From NCBI RefSeq assembly GCF_000317635.1, contig NC_019779.1, positions 2,418,001-2,482,000 on the forward strand: a DNA stretch of 64,000 nucleotides, given 5' to 3'. The position numbers and the translations under genes are program-made. The notes beneath the pieces are model-generated. The model had not been told where the DNA came from, ran no database searches, and saw only the letters and a list, made by a program, of their open reading frames with translations. This stretch comes from Halothece sp. PCC 7418. GTDB taxonomy: Bacteria > Cyanobacteriota > Cyanobacteriia > Cyanobacteriales > Rubidibacteraceae. The stretch's first letter is position 1; each line of letters opens with the position of its first letter. Positions 54,568 through 63,373 of this stretch are shown here, in pieces.

Positions 54568-54707
54568 TTTTACTCCTTCCATTTTCCTTGGTCGTATTCC
54601 CCATGAGTTAATAAGGTTTTAGTTTTATTCAGCAAACTCTAACTTAACATCTAAAGGCTAACAGGTTAGAATGGAGTGGACTAATCTGAACGATCGAAAG
54701 AGAAGAG

Positions 54708-54953
54708 ATGAACCGTCAAGAACTTTTATCTCGAATTACTATCAGTCCTGATATTTATTTTGGGAAACCTTGCATCCGAGGACATCGAATTTGGGTTTCT
54801 TTAATTTTAGATTTTCTTGCGAGTGGGATGAATTTTCAGGAAATTTTAGAAGAGTATCCCCAACTAGAATCAGAAGATATTTTGGCTTGTATTGCTTATG
54901 GGGCAGAACTATCAAGAGAGTATTTTTTTGAAATTCCGATTGAATCTAAATGA
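54708..54953 (+). CDS. DUF433 antitoxin-like protein
   Basis: 81 residues. ITISPDIYFGKPCIRGHRIW VSLILDFLASGMNFQEILEE YPQLESEDILACIAYGAELS is the DUF433 helix-turn-helix family, which pairs with DUF5615 PIN-like toxins. The next ATG overlaps its stop (ATGA), as in intact pairs, but the toxin is truncated. Confidence 0.88.
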   Translation: MNRQELLSRITISPDIYFGKPCIRGHRIWVSLILDFLASGMNFQEILEEYPQLESEDILACIAYGAELSREYFFEIPIESK

Positions 54954-55027
54954 AAATCAAGTTAGATGAAAATATTGGGAATCAAGGGAGATTATTATTT
55001 CTAGTTCGTGTTTATAAACCAGATTAG
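54950..55027 (+). pseudogene. Truncated DUF5615 PIN-like toxin
   Basis: MKIKLDENIGNQGRLLFLVR then VYKPD and TAG. MKIxLDENIGxxG is the DUF5615 start with the first catalytic Asp. Intact toxins are about 110-120 residues, so only the first quarter remains. Confidence 0.7.
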
Positions 55028-55178
55028 GGGGGAGGTCAGAATGAGCACTCTGACAATACAGGGATTAAAATAATTAGAAAAACTTAATGATCTCAATCAT
55101 GATTAAAATTCATAAATTTGCTCATTTCAGAAGTGTCTTTATCATTAAAACAAGTTCTGCTTTAAAAATACACGCCCG

Positions 55179-56750
55179 ATGACCATTATCGCAGTTGACT
55201 TTGGAACTACAAACACGGTTATCAGTTACCTCCCCCCCGACTCGGAAACTCCCACTACCCTGAAGTTAGGGAACTTATCTCGCCTGTTCCGTTTACGAAA
55301 TAACAAAGGAGAAATCAAAGAAGTTCCTGTAATTCCATCCCTTGTATTTATTGATGAGAAGCATCAGTATCAAGTGGGAGAAGTGGTTAGATCGCGTCGT
55401 TTAGGGTTGAGTCAACCGCATCACTTTTTTAAGGGCTTTAAACGGGATTTAGCCGCCGACTTTCAACCACCACCGAGAGAAATTGATGGCGTTCACTACA
55501 CACCCGAACAGATTTGTCAACAGTTTCTAGAAATTATCTGGACAGCAATCCAACAGGAGAATCTGCAACCAACCCAAGCGGTGTTTACCGTTCCCGTGGG
55601 GGCGTTTGAACGGTATCGAGATTGGTTTTGGCAATTAGCGCAGGAACTGAAGATTCCGCAATTGCAGTTAGTGGATGAATCAACCGCTGCTGCGTTGGGA
55701 TACGCCCAAAACCGCCCTGGTTCATTGGTGTTGGTGATTGATTTTGGCGGGGGAACGCTGGATTTAAGTTTGGTGCGAACGGCGTTTGGCGAGAATGAAC
55801 AGGAATTGAAAGGGGAAGTGGTCGCAAAAGCCGATGCTTATGTGGGTGGTGGAGATATTGATGCGTGGATTGTTGAGGATTATCTCACCTCCATGGGTCA
55901 ACAGCGAGAGGATACGGATGAAACCACCTGGCAAAACTTATTAGAAATTGCGGAACGGTTGAAAATTCGCTTGTCGGGGAAGGAGGAAGCAAAGGAGAGT
56001 TGGTTGAATGAGGAGACGTTTGAGTCTTATGAGATTCAGTTACAGCGCGATCGCGTGGAGGAAATTTTAGAAGCCCGACAGCTTCTAGATGAACTACGAG
56101 AGGCTTTAGATGATATTATCTCAACGGCGCTACGGAAGGGAATCCAAAAAAGTGAGATTGAACAAGTATTTCTCACAGGGGGAAGTTCCCTGATTCCTGC
56201 GGTACAACAGTTGGTGGTCTCCTTTTTTGGACGGAAGCGAGTCCACTTTTCCAACCCGTTTGAAGCGGTATCTCATGGGGCGTTACGGGCTGCGCGTTTA
56301 CATTCGGTTGATGATTATTTACGCCATAGTTACGCAATCCGTCTCTGGGAACCTGCTTTGCAACAGTATCAGTATCATCCTTTGTTTGAAAAAGGAACCG
56401 CTTACCCCTGTGCAGGAGAACCCTTTACCTTACAAGTCGCAGTGGATGGACAACGGGAGATTGAGTTAGATATTGGGGAACTGGCGGATGTCTCACAAGT
56501 GGGAGAAGTGAGTTATGATGCCCAAGGGCGGATGACCACGGGAACAGTGAATCGGGAAACACGGTTTAGTTCTTTGGGAGAGGAAGCGAAAGTCTGTGTG
56601 GCGCATCTAGATCCCCCAGGGAAAGTGGGGCGCGATCGCGTTACGGTAAAGTTTGCGGTGAATGAACAACGAGTATTAGTGGGAACCGTTACCGATTTGT
56701 TAACCCAAAGGGTATTAGTGGATGACACGGAAGTTATAAAATTGACTTAG
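55179..56750 (+). CDS. Hsp70-like ATPase
   Basis: 523 residues. Hsp70 nucleotide-binding domain: phosphate-1 IIAVDFGTTNTVISYLPP, connector and phosphate-2 LVLVIDFGGGTLDLSLVRTA, and adenosine motif IEQVFLTGGSSLIPAVQQLV. Between them QAVFTVPVGAFERYRDWFWQ and LQLVDESTAAALGYAQNR are conserved. The C-terminal 130 residues form a short beta substrate-binding-like domain (KGTAYPCAGEPFTLQVAVDG) without the helical lid of DnaK. So it is a specialised Hsp70, not the housekeeping DnaK. The GrpE-like protein at 49713 would be its exchange factor. Confidence 0.9.
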   Translation: MTIIAVDFGTTNTVISYLPPDSETPTTLKLGNLSRLFRLRNNKGEIKEVPVIPSLVFIDEKHQYQVGEVVRSRRLGLSQPHHFFKGFKRDLAADFQPPPREIDGVHYTPEQICQQFLEIIWTAIQQENLQPTQAVFTVPVGAFERYRDWFWQLAQELKIPQLQLVDESTAAALGYAQNRPGSLVLVIDFGGGTLDLSLVRTAFGENEQELKGEVVAKADAYVGGGDIDAWIVEDYLTSMGQQREDTDETTWQNLLEIAERLKIRLSGKEEAKESWLNEETFESYEIQLQRDRVEEILEARQLLDELREALDDIISTALRKGIQKSEIEQVFLTGGSSLIPAVQQLVVSFFGRKRVHFSNPFEAVSHGALRAARLHSVDDYLRHSYAIRLWEPALQQYQYHPLFEKGTAYPCAGEPFTLQVAVDGQREIELDIGELADVSQVGEVSYDAQGRMTTGTVNRETRFSSLGEEAKVCVAHLDPPGKVGRDRVTVKFAVNEQRVLVGTVTDLLTQRVLVDDTEVIKLT

Positions 56751-56781
56751 TTCTGAATCGACTATAAGAGTTTTCACTTTC

Positions 56782-56820
56782 ATGAGGGACATTCTCAATT
56801 TTTGTTCTTTTTTATTCTGT
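56782..56820. repeat. GAGGGACATTCT repeat with degenerate heptamers
   Basis: GAGGGACATTCTCAATTTTT then GTTCTTTTTTATTCTGTTC. The same lead-in precedes the 18-unit array at 22741-22763. Confidence 0.65.
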
Positions 56821-56870
56821 TCGAGGCAATCCCCCTTCAGGGACTGATAACTGATAACTCCCCTTTTCTT

Positions 56871-58823
56871 CTACTGGCTAACGGTAGATTTAACGCGGGC
56901 TTCTTTAGCGATGGGAATCGTAAAGTGAAACTGTGTCCCTTGGTTTTTACCTGTCGATTCTGCCCAAATCTCTCCACCCCATTTTTCGACGATTTGACGG
57001 CAGATGGCTAACCCGAGACCTGTTCCTCCCGTTGTCCGTTGCAAAGCCCCTTCTTCTTGATAAAAACGGTCGAAGACGGTTTCTAAGCGGGAAGGTTCAA
57101 TTCCTCGTCCCGTATCCGAGACAGTAACTTTCACTTGATGTTGGTTTTGGGGTTCTGCGGAAAGGATAATTTTGCCAGTGTTGTCGGTAAACTTACAAGC
57201 ATTATCTAACAGTTTGGCTAACACTTCCACTAACCACTCTCCATCCACATAAGTGAGAGGAAGGTCTGTTTTTGCCTGATTTTCAATTTCGGGTAAGGGG
57301 GTTTCGGTATTTTTTCCGCGAATATTACTGAGGGATAACTCAATACATTCTTCTACAGACATTGGTTCTGGATTCCACTCAATACGTCCACTTTCTAAAC
57401 GGGAAAGGGTGAGGAAATCTTGCACCAGACGACGCATTCGTTCCGCATCATTAAGGGCGGTAGATAACATCACCTGTCGCAGTTCTTCGGACATATCGGG
57501 TTCACTGACTAGGCTTTCTAAGCACACTTGAATGGTGGAGAGGGGGGTGCGGAGTTCGTGTCCCGTGATGGCGACAAGGTTAGATCGCGTTTGTTCGAGG
57601 GCTTCGAGTTGTTCGTTGAGGGTTTCCAGATTAGTATAGGCTTCGGCTTGGGTAAGGGCGAGTCCGATTTGGGGCGCGATCGCTTCGACGAGTTCAATAT
57701 CTTCCTCTGTCCACGCGGTTTCTCGACGATAGCAATGATGCAGTTCGATCATGCCAATGACTTGTCCCTGATATAACAAGGGAATAAAGAGCCAACTATA
57801 AATTTGATGCTCGTCAACCAGTGAGGATAAGAGGGAATTATTCTGAATGGTCGGTTCTGATCCTGTGTCTTTAATATAGATGGGTGTCCCTTTTTCACGG
57901 ACGTTTTGCAATAGCGGATTATTTTTAACGGGCCAAATTTCGTTTTCAACAGAGGTAATATTATCTCGTAAAAACTCGTGTTCAATGGTTGCAGTCGTGG
58001 TATCAGGGCGACAGCGATAAACTAAACACCGACAAGCAGCAAGGGCTTCTCCTACTTCCTGAACGGTAATTTCGAGAATTTCTTGTAAGTCTAGTGATTG
58101 ACGAATGGCATTGGTTAAAGACCGCAAGAGTCGTTCTTTTTCTTCTTTTTTCGCGATCGCGCTGTAAGCCCGAATTACCCGATATTGTCCCGCCTGTAAA
58201 TGCGTTACCAACCGTTCCACAAACGCATCTGGATTCACCCATTCTGAGGAAGATTCGGGTTGTGGGGGATTGCTTAGATAATATTGCTGGGCTGCTTCAA
58301 TTTGAGATTGCAATTCGGGGCGGTAAGATAAAATCTTTTGAAACAGGAGAGCGGTTGCGGTTTTTGTCACTTCCGCATCAAATGTCCAGATTCCTTCAAA
58401 CCGTCGCGCTGAATCTAAAGTGACCGCTTCATCATTATCATGAGCAGCACATTCCCGACAAATTAGACAACTGGTAAAAGTTTTGCTAATAACAGTTAAA
58501 TGCCATTCTTGAGCAAGGACATCATCGGGAGCAAAATTAATGGTGGTGCAAGTTTGCTCATTCTCTTCAAAGGAGGTATTTCCCCCACAAAAAATGTAGA
58601 TGTGATCGCTTTTTTCGCCTAAGCGTCGATAACGATGGGCTTCTTGTCGATAAAACCGTTCCTGTTGAAAACTTGCAATCACCAGTGGGGGATCTGCCGT
58701 TGCAAAAACTTGATCCTCCATGGCGTGGGAAAGAGCAGTCAAGGAGGATTTGAAATAAATTTGGGTTCGTAAGTGCGGAAGTTGTCCCAATAACTCCGTC
58801 ACTAAAGAAGTCGATCTGTGCAT
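56871..58823 (-). CDS. DICT-GAF sensor histidine kinase
   Basis: 650 residues from ATG at 58823; a TTG 13 codons upstream is less likely. The DICT domain covers about 1-240 (STSLVTELLGQLPHLRTQIY, LVIASFQQERFYRQEAHRYR). A GAF domain follows (EILEITVQEVGEALAACRCL ... IYSWLFIPLLYQGQVIGMIE). HisKA has VAITGHELRTPLSTIQVCLE (phospho-His) and the ATPase boxes are LLDNACKFTDNTG, VSDTGRGIEPSR and TGGTGLGLAICRQIV. DICT domains accompany light- and GAF-type sensing in cyanobacteria. No transmembrane helix. It converges with the Hsp70 gene. Confidence 0.9.
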   Translation of the reverse strand: MHRSTSLVTELLGQLPHLRTQIYFKSSLTALSHAMEDQVFATADPPLVIASFQQERFYRQEAHRYRRLGEKSDHIYIFCGGNTSFEENEQTCTTINFAPDDVLAQEWHLTVISKTFTSCLICRECAAHDNDEAVTLDSARRFEGIWTFDAEVTKTATALLFQKILSYRPELQSQIEAAQQYYLSNPPQPESSSEWVNPDAFVERLVTHLQAGQYRVIRAYSAIAKKEEKERLLRSLTNAIRQSLDLQEILEITVQEVGEALAACRCLVYRCRPDTTTATIEHEFLRDNITSVENEIWPVKNNPLLQNVREKGTPIYIKDTGSEPTIQNNSLLSSLVDEHQIYSWLFIPLLYQGQVIGMIELHHCYRRETAWTEEDIELVEAIAPQIGLALTQAEAYTNLETLNEQLEALEQTRSNLVAITGHELRTPLSTIQVCLESLVSEPDMSEELRQVMLSTALNDAERMRRLVQDFLTLSRLESGRIEWNPEPMSVEECIELSLSNIRGKNTETPLPEIENQAKTDLPLTYVDGEWLVEVLAKLLDNACKFTDNTGKIILSAEPQNQHQVKVTVSDTGRGIEPSRLETVFDRFYQEEGALQRTTGGTGLGLAICRQIVEKWGGEIWAESTGKNQGTQFHFTIPIAKEARVKSTVSQ

Positions 58824-58978
58824 TAACAGGGTCGATATGGTTTCTCCATCACAATCACGCAACTTCCCACTTTGGGGAGAGCCTCTCCATCTATCCTACA
58901 AAAAAGCGGGGTCAGCAACACAAATTACGGTTCAATGCTACCGAAATAAGCGTGAAAACTGCTATAAATATTTTTTGA

Positions 58979-61210
58979 TTACCGAAAAATAGACCGCATA
59001 TAGTTACCCCAGAGTTGGGCTGCTTGGCTGCTACTCCCTCGGGTGGGAGAAGGTTGATCATTTCCTAACCAAACCCCTGTGGTCAAATCTTGACGGGGAG
59101 CATAACCAATAAACCATAAATCAACCGCATCGTTGGTTGTCCCAGTTTTTCCTGCTGCGTTGCGACCGATATTTGCTGCACGTCCCGTTCCCTGTTGAAC
59201 TACCTGTTGTAACCATTGGTTCATGGTTTGAGCGATACGAGGAGAAACGACTGCGCGATCGCGCTCAGCATTGTTTTTATAATCATAAATCACCCGACAA
59301 GTTTCATAATCATCAGGATTAGGACAATCACCGCCATCAAAAATCCGCCTAATGGCGTGCGGGCGATTCTTAATCCCATTATTGGCAAAAACCGTATAAG
59401 TCCCCGTCATTTCCAAGAGATTAACTTCACTTTGTCCTAACACTAAACCTGGTACAGGATTTAAATCTGACTCTACGCCTAATCGTTGCGCCATTTGTAC
59501 GACGTTATTTAAACCCACATCTCTCGCCACCCGCAAGGCGACCACATTTTCCGATTGCGCTAACCCTCGCGCTGGACTAATATTCCCCGCACTCCTTTCA
59601 CAGCCTGTGTAGCGTTGTCCTTTCCACCTTAACGGAGAACAAGAATAACTCCGAGAAATCCCTTGTTCTAACGCTGCTGCATAAGCAAAGACTTTAAATG
59701 TGGAACCAGGTTGACGTTGGGCTTGCGTTACCCGATTAAACTGGCTTTCCTGATAACTTTTTCCTCCAACTAATGCTCGAATCCCACCAGTGTTACTTTC
59801 AAGGGTTACCATTGCACCTTGGTTATAGCCATAGTAAGCCCCCTGATTCTTAAGATTTTCACGGAGGCTGGTTTCTGCTTGCTGCTGTAAGTCGAGATCA
59901 AGGGCGGTTTCAACAATAAAATTTCCTTCGGCTGCGAGTTCAGATCCCAAGAGCTCCCTTAACTCTACTAAAACATGATTGTAGAAATAAGGGGCACGAA
60001 TTTGAGAGAAATTTTGTTTGGCTTTTGGGCTGACTTCGATGCGCGATCGGCGGGCGCGTTGGGCTTCTTCTGCGCTGACCAGGCCTAAGTTTGCCATGCG
60101 ATTAATCACGCGATCGCGCAACTGAACGGCGGTTTCATAATCTCGCACAGGGTTATAAGCATTCGGAGCAGGTAAAATCGCGACTAAAGTAGCTGCTTCA
60201 GATAAATTCACATCACTCGCTGATTTATTAAAGTAAAATTGGGCAGCATCTTCAAAACCGTAACTTCCCACCCCTAAATACACCCGATTCAAATAGGTCA
60301 ACAACAGCCGATCTTTGCTGTAAAATGTCTCCAACTTCAAGGCGACAATCATCTCATTGATTTTTCGTTTCACAGTATTTTCTCGTCCCACATAATCAGG
60401 ATACAGACTACGGGCTAACTGCTGGGTGAGCGTGCTTGCACCTTGACGGACATCATTAGCCGTTAAATTAACAACGATCGCGCGTAAAATTCCAATCGGA
60501 TCAACGCCAAAATGCCAATAGAAACGAGTATCTTCGGAAGCAATCACCGCATCAGGAAGATAAGGAGAGAAGTCAGATAAATTTTTTAATTCTCGATGCG
60601 TCCCACTTTGCAACGGACGTAATGGCGTTTGTCCATCCCGAGAATAGACAACCACGGGGCCTTGCACACCAACAGGTAGCGGTTGCACAGAAAATTTTGT
60701 CCATTCTAAGCCAATCACAAGGGCGAAAAGAATCGCTAGTCCACCTATCCCATAGAAAATATAAGAAAAGCCTCTGAGTAATAATGGTGGCGGGTCATAG
60801 TAGGTAATTTCCACGGCATCCGCCAGATCCCGAGGACCGAGAGTGAAGCGATCCCCATGGCGGAGGACAAAAGAAGACTGTTTCCGTTTTCCGATATAAA
60901 TGCCGTTGAGTGAGTCCTCATCTTTGATCGTATAATTTCCAGACTGAGTGCGGTTAATCGAAAGATGCACTTGCGAGATCAGGGAATTCCGCACCACAAT
61001 GTCACAACTACGAGAACTGCGTCCTAATAAATAGCGATCGCCAATCAGGGGATGTTTGGTAATCTTTTTTTCTTTACCATTTTTAATCCGTAATTCTGGA
61101 ACGTTCGCACTGGGTTTTAAGGTCAAGGCTTGGGCTTGTACCGTTTGTATGGCTTGGGTAACAAATTGATTAATTGTTTGGGGTTGATCGCGCTTTGAAC
61201 GATTATTCAT
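58979..61210 (-). CDS. FHA-containing class A penicillin-binding protein (PBP1A)
   Basis: 743 residues. An N-terminal cytosolic FHA domain (about 50-135; YLLGRSSRSCDIVVRNSLIS QVHLSI, LRHGDRFTLGP) binds phospho-Thr. A transmembrane helix follows (YIFYGIGGLAILFALVIGLE). The glycosyltransferase domain has SEDTRFYWHFGVDPIGI, QGASTLTQQLARSLYPD and KRKINEMIVALKLE. The transpeptidase has RQPGSTFKVFAYAAALEQG (SxxK), AQSENVVALR (SxN) and GKTGTTNDAVD (KTG). It builds peptidoglycan in the periplasm, with control possibly through Ser/Thr kinases via FHA. It overlaps lspA by 8 bp. Confidence 0.94.
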   Translation of the reverse strand: MNNRSKRDQPQTINQFVTQAIQTVQAQALTLKPSANVPELRIKNGKEKKITKHPLIGDRYLLGRSSRSCDIVVRNSLISQVHLSINRTQSGNYTIKDEDSLNGIYIGKRKQSSFVLRHGDRFTLGPRDLADAVEITYYDPPPLLLRGFSYIFYGIGGLAILFALVIGLEWTKFSVQPLPVGVQGPVVVYSRDGQTPLRPLQSGTHRELKNLSDFSPYLPDAVIASEDTRFYWHFGVDPIGILRAIVVNLTANDVRQGASTLTQQLARSLYPDYVGRENTVKRKINEMIVALKLETFYSKDRLLLTYLNRVYLGVGSYGFEDAAQFYFNKSASDVNLSEAATLVAILPAPNAYNPVRDYETAVQLRDRVINRMANLGLVSAEEAQRARRSRIEVSPKAKQNFSQIRAPYFYNHVLVELRELLGSELAAEGNFIVETALDLDLQQQAETSLRENLKNQGAYYGYNQGAMVTLESNTGGIRALVGGKSYQESQFNRVTQAQRQPGSTFKVFAYAAALEQGISRSYSCSPLRWKGQRYTGCERSAGNISPARGLAQSENVVALRVARDVGLNNVVQMAQRLGVESDLNPVPGLVLGQSEVNLLEMTGTYTVFANNGIKNRPHAIRRIFDGGDCPNPDDYETCRVIYDYKNNAERDRAVVSPRIAQTMNQWLQQVVQQGTGRAANIGRNAAGKTGTTNDAVDLWFIGYAPRQDLTTGVWLGNDQPSPTRGSSSQAAQLWGNYMRSIFR

Positions 61211-61700
61211 TTTTATTTTGTTCTCCGTTTCTTGGGCGGTGAGAACGTTGAAAAGCGGGTAAATTAATGAGAATCAAACAAACAATTCCGATATTAATAC
61301 AAATATCTGCAAGATTAAAAACGGGAAATTGAATCAACCGAAAGTCTAAAAAATCGACCACATAACCAAATAAAAATCGGTCTAAGCCATTTCCCGCAGC
61401 ACCCGCTAAGACGAAACCATAGCCCAGTTGTTCCAGTTTGGGTAAGCGAGGACTAAACCAAGCATAGGTCATTAAACCAATGGTAACGATTAATGATAAC
61501 CAACGCAGCCAAGAGCCATTTTCGGCAAATAAACTAAACGCTGCGCCCCGATTAATCACATAAGTTAAATGAAAGACATCTTCCCACAGCGCGATCGTTT
61601 TTCCAATTTCAACAAAAGATTCAACAACGATTAATTTTGTTGCTTGATCTAAAATAAAACCAATGATGGCGACGAGCCAAAATAAACGATTTTTCTTCAT
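61203..61700 (-). CDS. lspA: Lipoprotein signal peptidase
   Basis: 165 residues, four transmembrane helices. Catalytic Asp pair in GNGLDRFLFGYVVDFLDFRL and FPVFNLADICINIGI; upstream RGAAFSLFAENGSWLRWLSL is conserved. It removes signal peptides from lipoproteins in the inner membrane. Its ATG overlaps the bioY stop by one base and its end overlaps the PBP gene, so bioY-lspA-PBP is one operon. Confidence 0.95.
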   Translation of the reverse strand: MKKNRLFWLVAIIGFILDQATKLIVVESFVEIGKTIALWEDVFHLTYVINRGAAFSLFAENGSWLRWLSLIVTIGLMTYAWFSPRLPKLEQLGYGFVLAGAAGNGLDRFLFGYVVDFLDFRLIQFPVFNLADICINIGIVCLILINLPAFQRSHRPRNGEQNKNE

Positions 61701-62290
61701 TAATAAAATAAAATATTACGTAAACCATAGGCTAAAACAGCAACAGCACAAACCAAGGCTAATTGTCCGTCTAAGGGTTGCCAAGAATATTGGAGAATTG
61801 TGGGGAATAACAGCAAGGGTGAATCTAAAACGAATAACTGAAAATAATGCAATCCCACTAAATAAATAATGCCAAAACTATGAATAATTGCTAATCCAAA
61901 TAAACAACTGATCGCTAACCATTCCAGTTGTTTATCTCGACGAAACGCTAGAATTCCACAAAACCAAGCCCCAGGCACAAAGCCAATAATATAACCAAAC
62001 GTTGGTTCTGTGAGATAGTCCATTCCCCCACCGCTACCGAAGACAGGTAACCAGACTAAACCGAGGGTGACATAAGCCAGTTGTGATAAAGCCCCCGCCC
62101 GTTTCCCCCCCAGACATCCAGTGAGTAAGACCGCCCCGATTTGATACGTTACCCCCAAAGAATGGATCTCAAGACCTTTTTCCGTCCAAGACCAAGGAAA
62201 ATTAGTGGTGAAGGCTTCCACAAATGTCCCGCCAATGGTCAAGATTAAACCAATAATTGTCCAGAATAATTCATTGCTTGGAGACGACAC
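61700..62290 (-). CDS. bioY: Biotin transporter substrate-binding protein BioY
   Basis: 196 residues, six hydrophobic helices. The S-component signature lies in QIGAVLLTGCLGGKRAGALS QLAYVTLGLVWLPVFGSGGG and PTFGYIIGFVPGAWFCGILA. It imports biotin alone or with an ECF energising module encoded elsewhere. First gene of the bioY-lspA-PBP operon. Confidence 0.92.
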   Translation of the reverse strand: MSSPSNELFWTIIGLILTIGGTFVEAFTTNFPWSWTEKGLEIHSLGVTYQIGAVLLTGCLGGKRAGALSQLAYVTLGLVWLPVFGSGGGMDYLTEPTFGYIIGFVPGAWFCGILAFRRDKQLEWLAISCLFGLAIIHSFGIIYLVGLHYFQLFVLDSPLLLFPTILQYSWQPLDGQLALVCAVAVLAYGLRNILFY

Positions 62291-62292
62291 GG

Positions 62293-62350
62293 GCTCAGAT
62301 TTGTTATTCGTTCTTTGTTATTTGTTCTTTGTTATCTGTTCTCTATTTTT
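62293..62350. repeat. Degenerate heptamer repeat
   Basis: TTATTCGTTCTTTGTTATTT, GTTCTTTGTTATCTGTTCTC upstream of bioY, of the same family as 22763-22888. Confidence 0.6.
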
Positions 62351-62420
62351 CGAGATGAATCAGTAACAAGACTTAACCATAACAGATAGGGAGTGGAAAG
62401 CCAACAGCATAAGAGATGAC

Positions 62421-63263
62421 TTAAACCTGAGCGCGATCGGTTAAAATTTCATAGCCGTCTGGGGTAACCAAAACGGTATGTTCAAATTGAGCGGAGAGAG
62501 ATTTATCGACGGTGACCACTGTCCAGCGATCGCGCAAGGTACGAGTAAATTTTGATCCCGCATTCACAATCGGTTCAATCGCAAGCACCATCCCCGCTTT
62601 TAACTTCACATTGGGGAGTTGATTGGTTCGTATATTAAACACCGCAGGGGCTTCGTGGAGATTCCGCCCCACGCCATGACCCGTAAAGCCTTCGACAACA
62701 CTATAACCGCGACTAGTGACATAATCCTCGATCGCGCCAGCAATGTCTAATAATTCTGTTCCTGCTTTCACTTGTTTCACCCCTTCATACAGGGCAGTTT
62801 CCGCCACTTCCATCAACTCTTGGGCTTTCGGTTTAATTTTACCAATCGGGATCGTAATACAAGAATCCCCATGAAACCCATTTTTATACGCCCCTGTATC
62901 CACCTTTAAGAGATCCCCCTTACGAATGACTTTTTTCGCGCTAGGAATCCCATGCACCACTTCATTATTAATACAAATACAAATCGAACCTGGAAAGCCA
63001 TGATACCCCTTAAAACTTGGCGTTGCACCCATTTCTCGAATCCGCTTTTCCGCATAGGCATCGAGGTCGGCGGTGGTCATTCCCGCTTCTGCAATCTCAG
63101 AAATTTCCTTTAAAACCGTGGCAACAATTCGCCCTGATTCCCGCATATACTCAATTTCTTGAGCATTTTTAATTTCAATTCCGCGATGACGTTTCCGTCG
63201 TCGAGAGGGTTTTGGTTGTGCTTGCGATGTTTTCGGAGAGAGGAGTTGAGTGAAGAAATTCAT
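62421..63263 (-). CDS. map: Methionine aminopeptidase type I
   Basis: 280 residues; a basic N-terminal extension of about 28 residues ([18 protein letters not shown]) precedes the catalytic domain. Metal ligands: [20 protein letters not shown] (two Asp), [14 protein letters not shown] (His), [14 protein letters not shown] (Glu) and [11 protein letters not shown] (Glu). It removes initiator Met from new proteins. Cyanobacteria have several map genes; this is a soluble one. Confidence 0.94.
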   Translation of the reverse strand: MNFFTQLLSPKTSQAQPKPSRRRKRHRGIEIKNAQEIEYMRESGRIVATVLKEISEIAEAGMTTADLDAYAEKRIREMGATPSFKGYHGFPGSICICINNEVVHGIPSAKKVIRKGDLLKVDTGAYKNGFHGDSCITIPIGKIKPKAQELMEVAETALYEGVKQVKAGTELLDIAGAIEDYVTSRGYSVVEGFTGHGVGRNLHEAPAVFNIRTNQLPNVKLKAGMVLAIEPIVNAGSKFTRTLRDRWTVVTVDKSLSAQFEHTVLVTPDGYEILTDRAQV

Positions 63264-63373
63264 AAATTAAATTAAGACTGTATCATCAGGACACTGCTCA
63301 ACCATTATAGTTTTTCAGACTGGTTGGCTCAGGTTTCTGACCCTTACTGATTCCCTTTCTCCCGACTTCACCC

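Noticed and set aside
55028-55178. Further gene between DUF433 and the Hsp70-like gene
   Set aside because: Only a small GTCAGA/TCTGAC hairpin and AT-rich leader are visible.
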